A DNA stretch of 64,000 bases, taken from positions 6,213,001 to 6,277,000 of the forward strand of contig NC_068972.1 in NCBI RefSeq assembly GCF_016808095.1, given 5' to 3'. This document shows, one piece after another, positions 63,600 to 64,000 of this stretch. The translations under genes and the position numbers were made by a program. The stretch comes from Vigna angularis (taxonomy: Eukaryota > Streptophyta > Magnoliopsida > Fabales > Fabaceae). Position 1 is the first letter of the stretch, and each line of letters opens with the position of its first letter. The notes beneath the pieces were generated by a model. The model was not told where the DNA came from. It worked only from the letters and a program-made list of their open reading frames with translations, and searched no databases.

Positions 63600-64000
63600 A
63601 TCACTCCCTCATATCTTCTCTTGTCTTTTCTTCCACCGCCTCCATCTTTTCTAGTCTTTCAACGCAATCACAAAAAACCTCTCTTTCTTTCTGCTTTTCT
63701 TGAGTTGTGCAGAAAGAAATGACCTTCAGCTCACCCCACAGCTGCATTGCACTCAAGGTGATGATGCATTTCTATTCTCATATTTAAGTGCACCCTTTTG
63801 TTTTCCATCATCACTTCCCTCGTTTTCTGCATCACTTTTACACCGTCAAAACACCAGTAAAATCTGACCCCTCAGTGGGGCTTCCTGCGACCCTTACTCT
63901 CCGCACACCCCCTTCTCTCTTCTTCACATTCTCACTTTCTTATCTCTATTTCATGCCATTAAGAACCACACCACTTTGCTTTACAAGGGTATGTATGTTC
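63600..64000 (+). other. Probable 5' leader of a gene extending past the right edge
   Basis: Strongly CT-rich sequence (CTTCCACCGCCTCCATCTTT, CTCTCCGCACACCCCCTTCT) of the kind found in long plant 5' UTRs. It ends at a good splice donor, CAAGG|GTATGTATG, near 63990, and another potential donor, CTCAAG|GTGATG, lies near 63757. No conserved protein is visible before the window ends, so I cannot name the gene. Confidence 0.4.
63719..63787 (+). other. Candidate upstream ORF in the right-edge leader
   Basis: ATG to TAA encoding 22 residues beginning MTFSSPHSCIALK. It could be a regulatory uORF or, if the donor at ~63757 is used, the first coding exon. It has no match to uORF families I know. Confidence 0.25.

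Overview
The window is nuclear DNA of a dicot plant, most likely a legume. It is strongly AT-rich, its genes are split by GT-AG introns, and its proteins are plant families (CLE peptides, a plant MSH3, a MAPR/MSBP protein, an F-box protein with plant-type architecture, a LAF1-like R2R3-MYB). The legume assignment is an inference from repeat style and protein similarity and cannot be proved here. Genes are sparse: seven supported loci in 64 kb, plus a probable 5' leader at the right edge. The remainder is AT-rich intergenic DNA with many transposon remnants and simple repeats. || Layout. 1-3.6 kb: a ~1.2 kb element with long terminal inverted repeats (MULE/foldback-like) carrying an internal tandem repeat and an acidic coding-like fragment, then a long TA tract. 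3.7-6 kb: CLE peptide gene 1 (minus), with a degenerate ~0.75 kb tandem repeat directly upstream. 6.4-11.1 kb: repeat-derived DNA, namely a GC-richer block with a recurring short motif, a CACTA-type transposon end and a hAT-like remnant. 12.8-13.1 kb: CLE gene 2 (minus), a diverged duplicate of gene 1. 15.9-17.8 kb: membrane steroid-binding protein gene (minus, two exons). 20.3-22.9 kb: a hAT-type element with a perfect 8-bp target duplication and nested Tourist-like MITEs. 26.7-30.1 kb: an F-box gene (minus) with a 2 kb intron in its 5' leader. 32-37 kb: another MITE, a hairpin repeat, and a hAT element inserted into an older degenerate tandem repeat. 38.35-46.66 kb: a complete MSH3 gene (minus, 12 exons, all introns phase 0, ~1083 residues), with two E2F-type sites flanking its start codon. 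47.3-50.7 kb: a 3.3 kb array of the 8-bp unit TTATAAAA, about 417 copies, upstream of MSH3. 56.9-59.1 kb: LAF1/MYB18-like R2R3-MYB gene (plus). 60.1-61.5 kb: SEC22-like longin gene (minus) without a normal SNARE motif and with an apparent frame break at its first intron. 62.4-63.2 kb: a second copy of the 20.3 kb repeat family containing a 112-bp solo LTR-like insertion with a perfect 5-bp target duplication. 63.6-64 kb: pyrimidine-rich leader of a gene running off the right edge. || The genes do not form one pathway. The two CLE genes are one duplicated signalling family. MSH3 is a repair gene with an S-phase-type promoter that sits next to an extreme microsatellite. I found no CRISPR array, prokaryotic system, rRNA or tRNA. 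The most notable items are the giant octamer array beside MSH3, the SNARE-less and frame-broken SEC22 relative, and the CLE pair in which one copy has lost Arg1 of the peptide.
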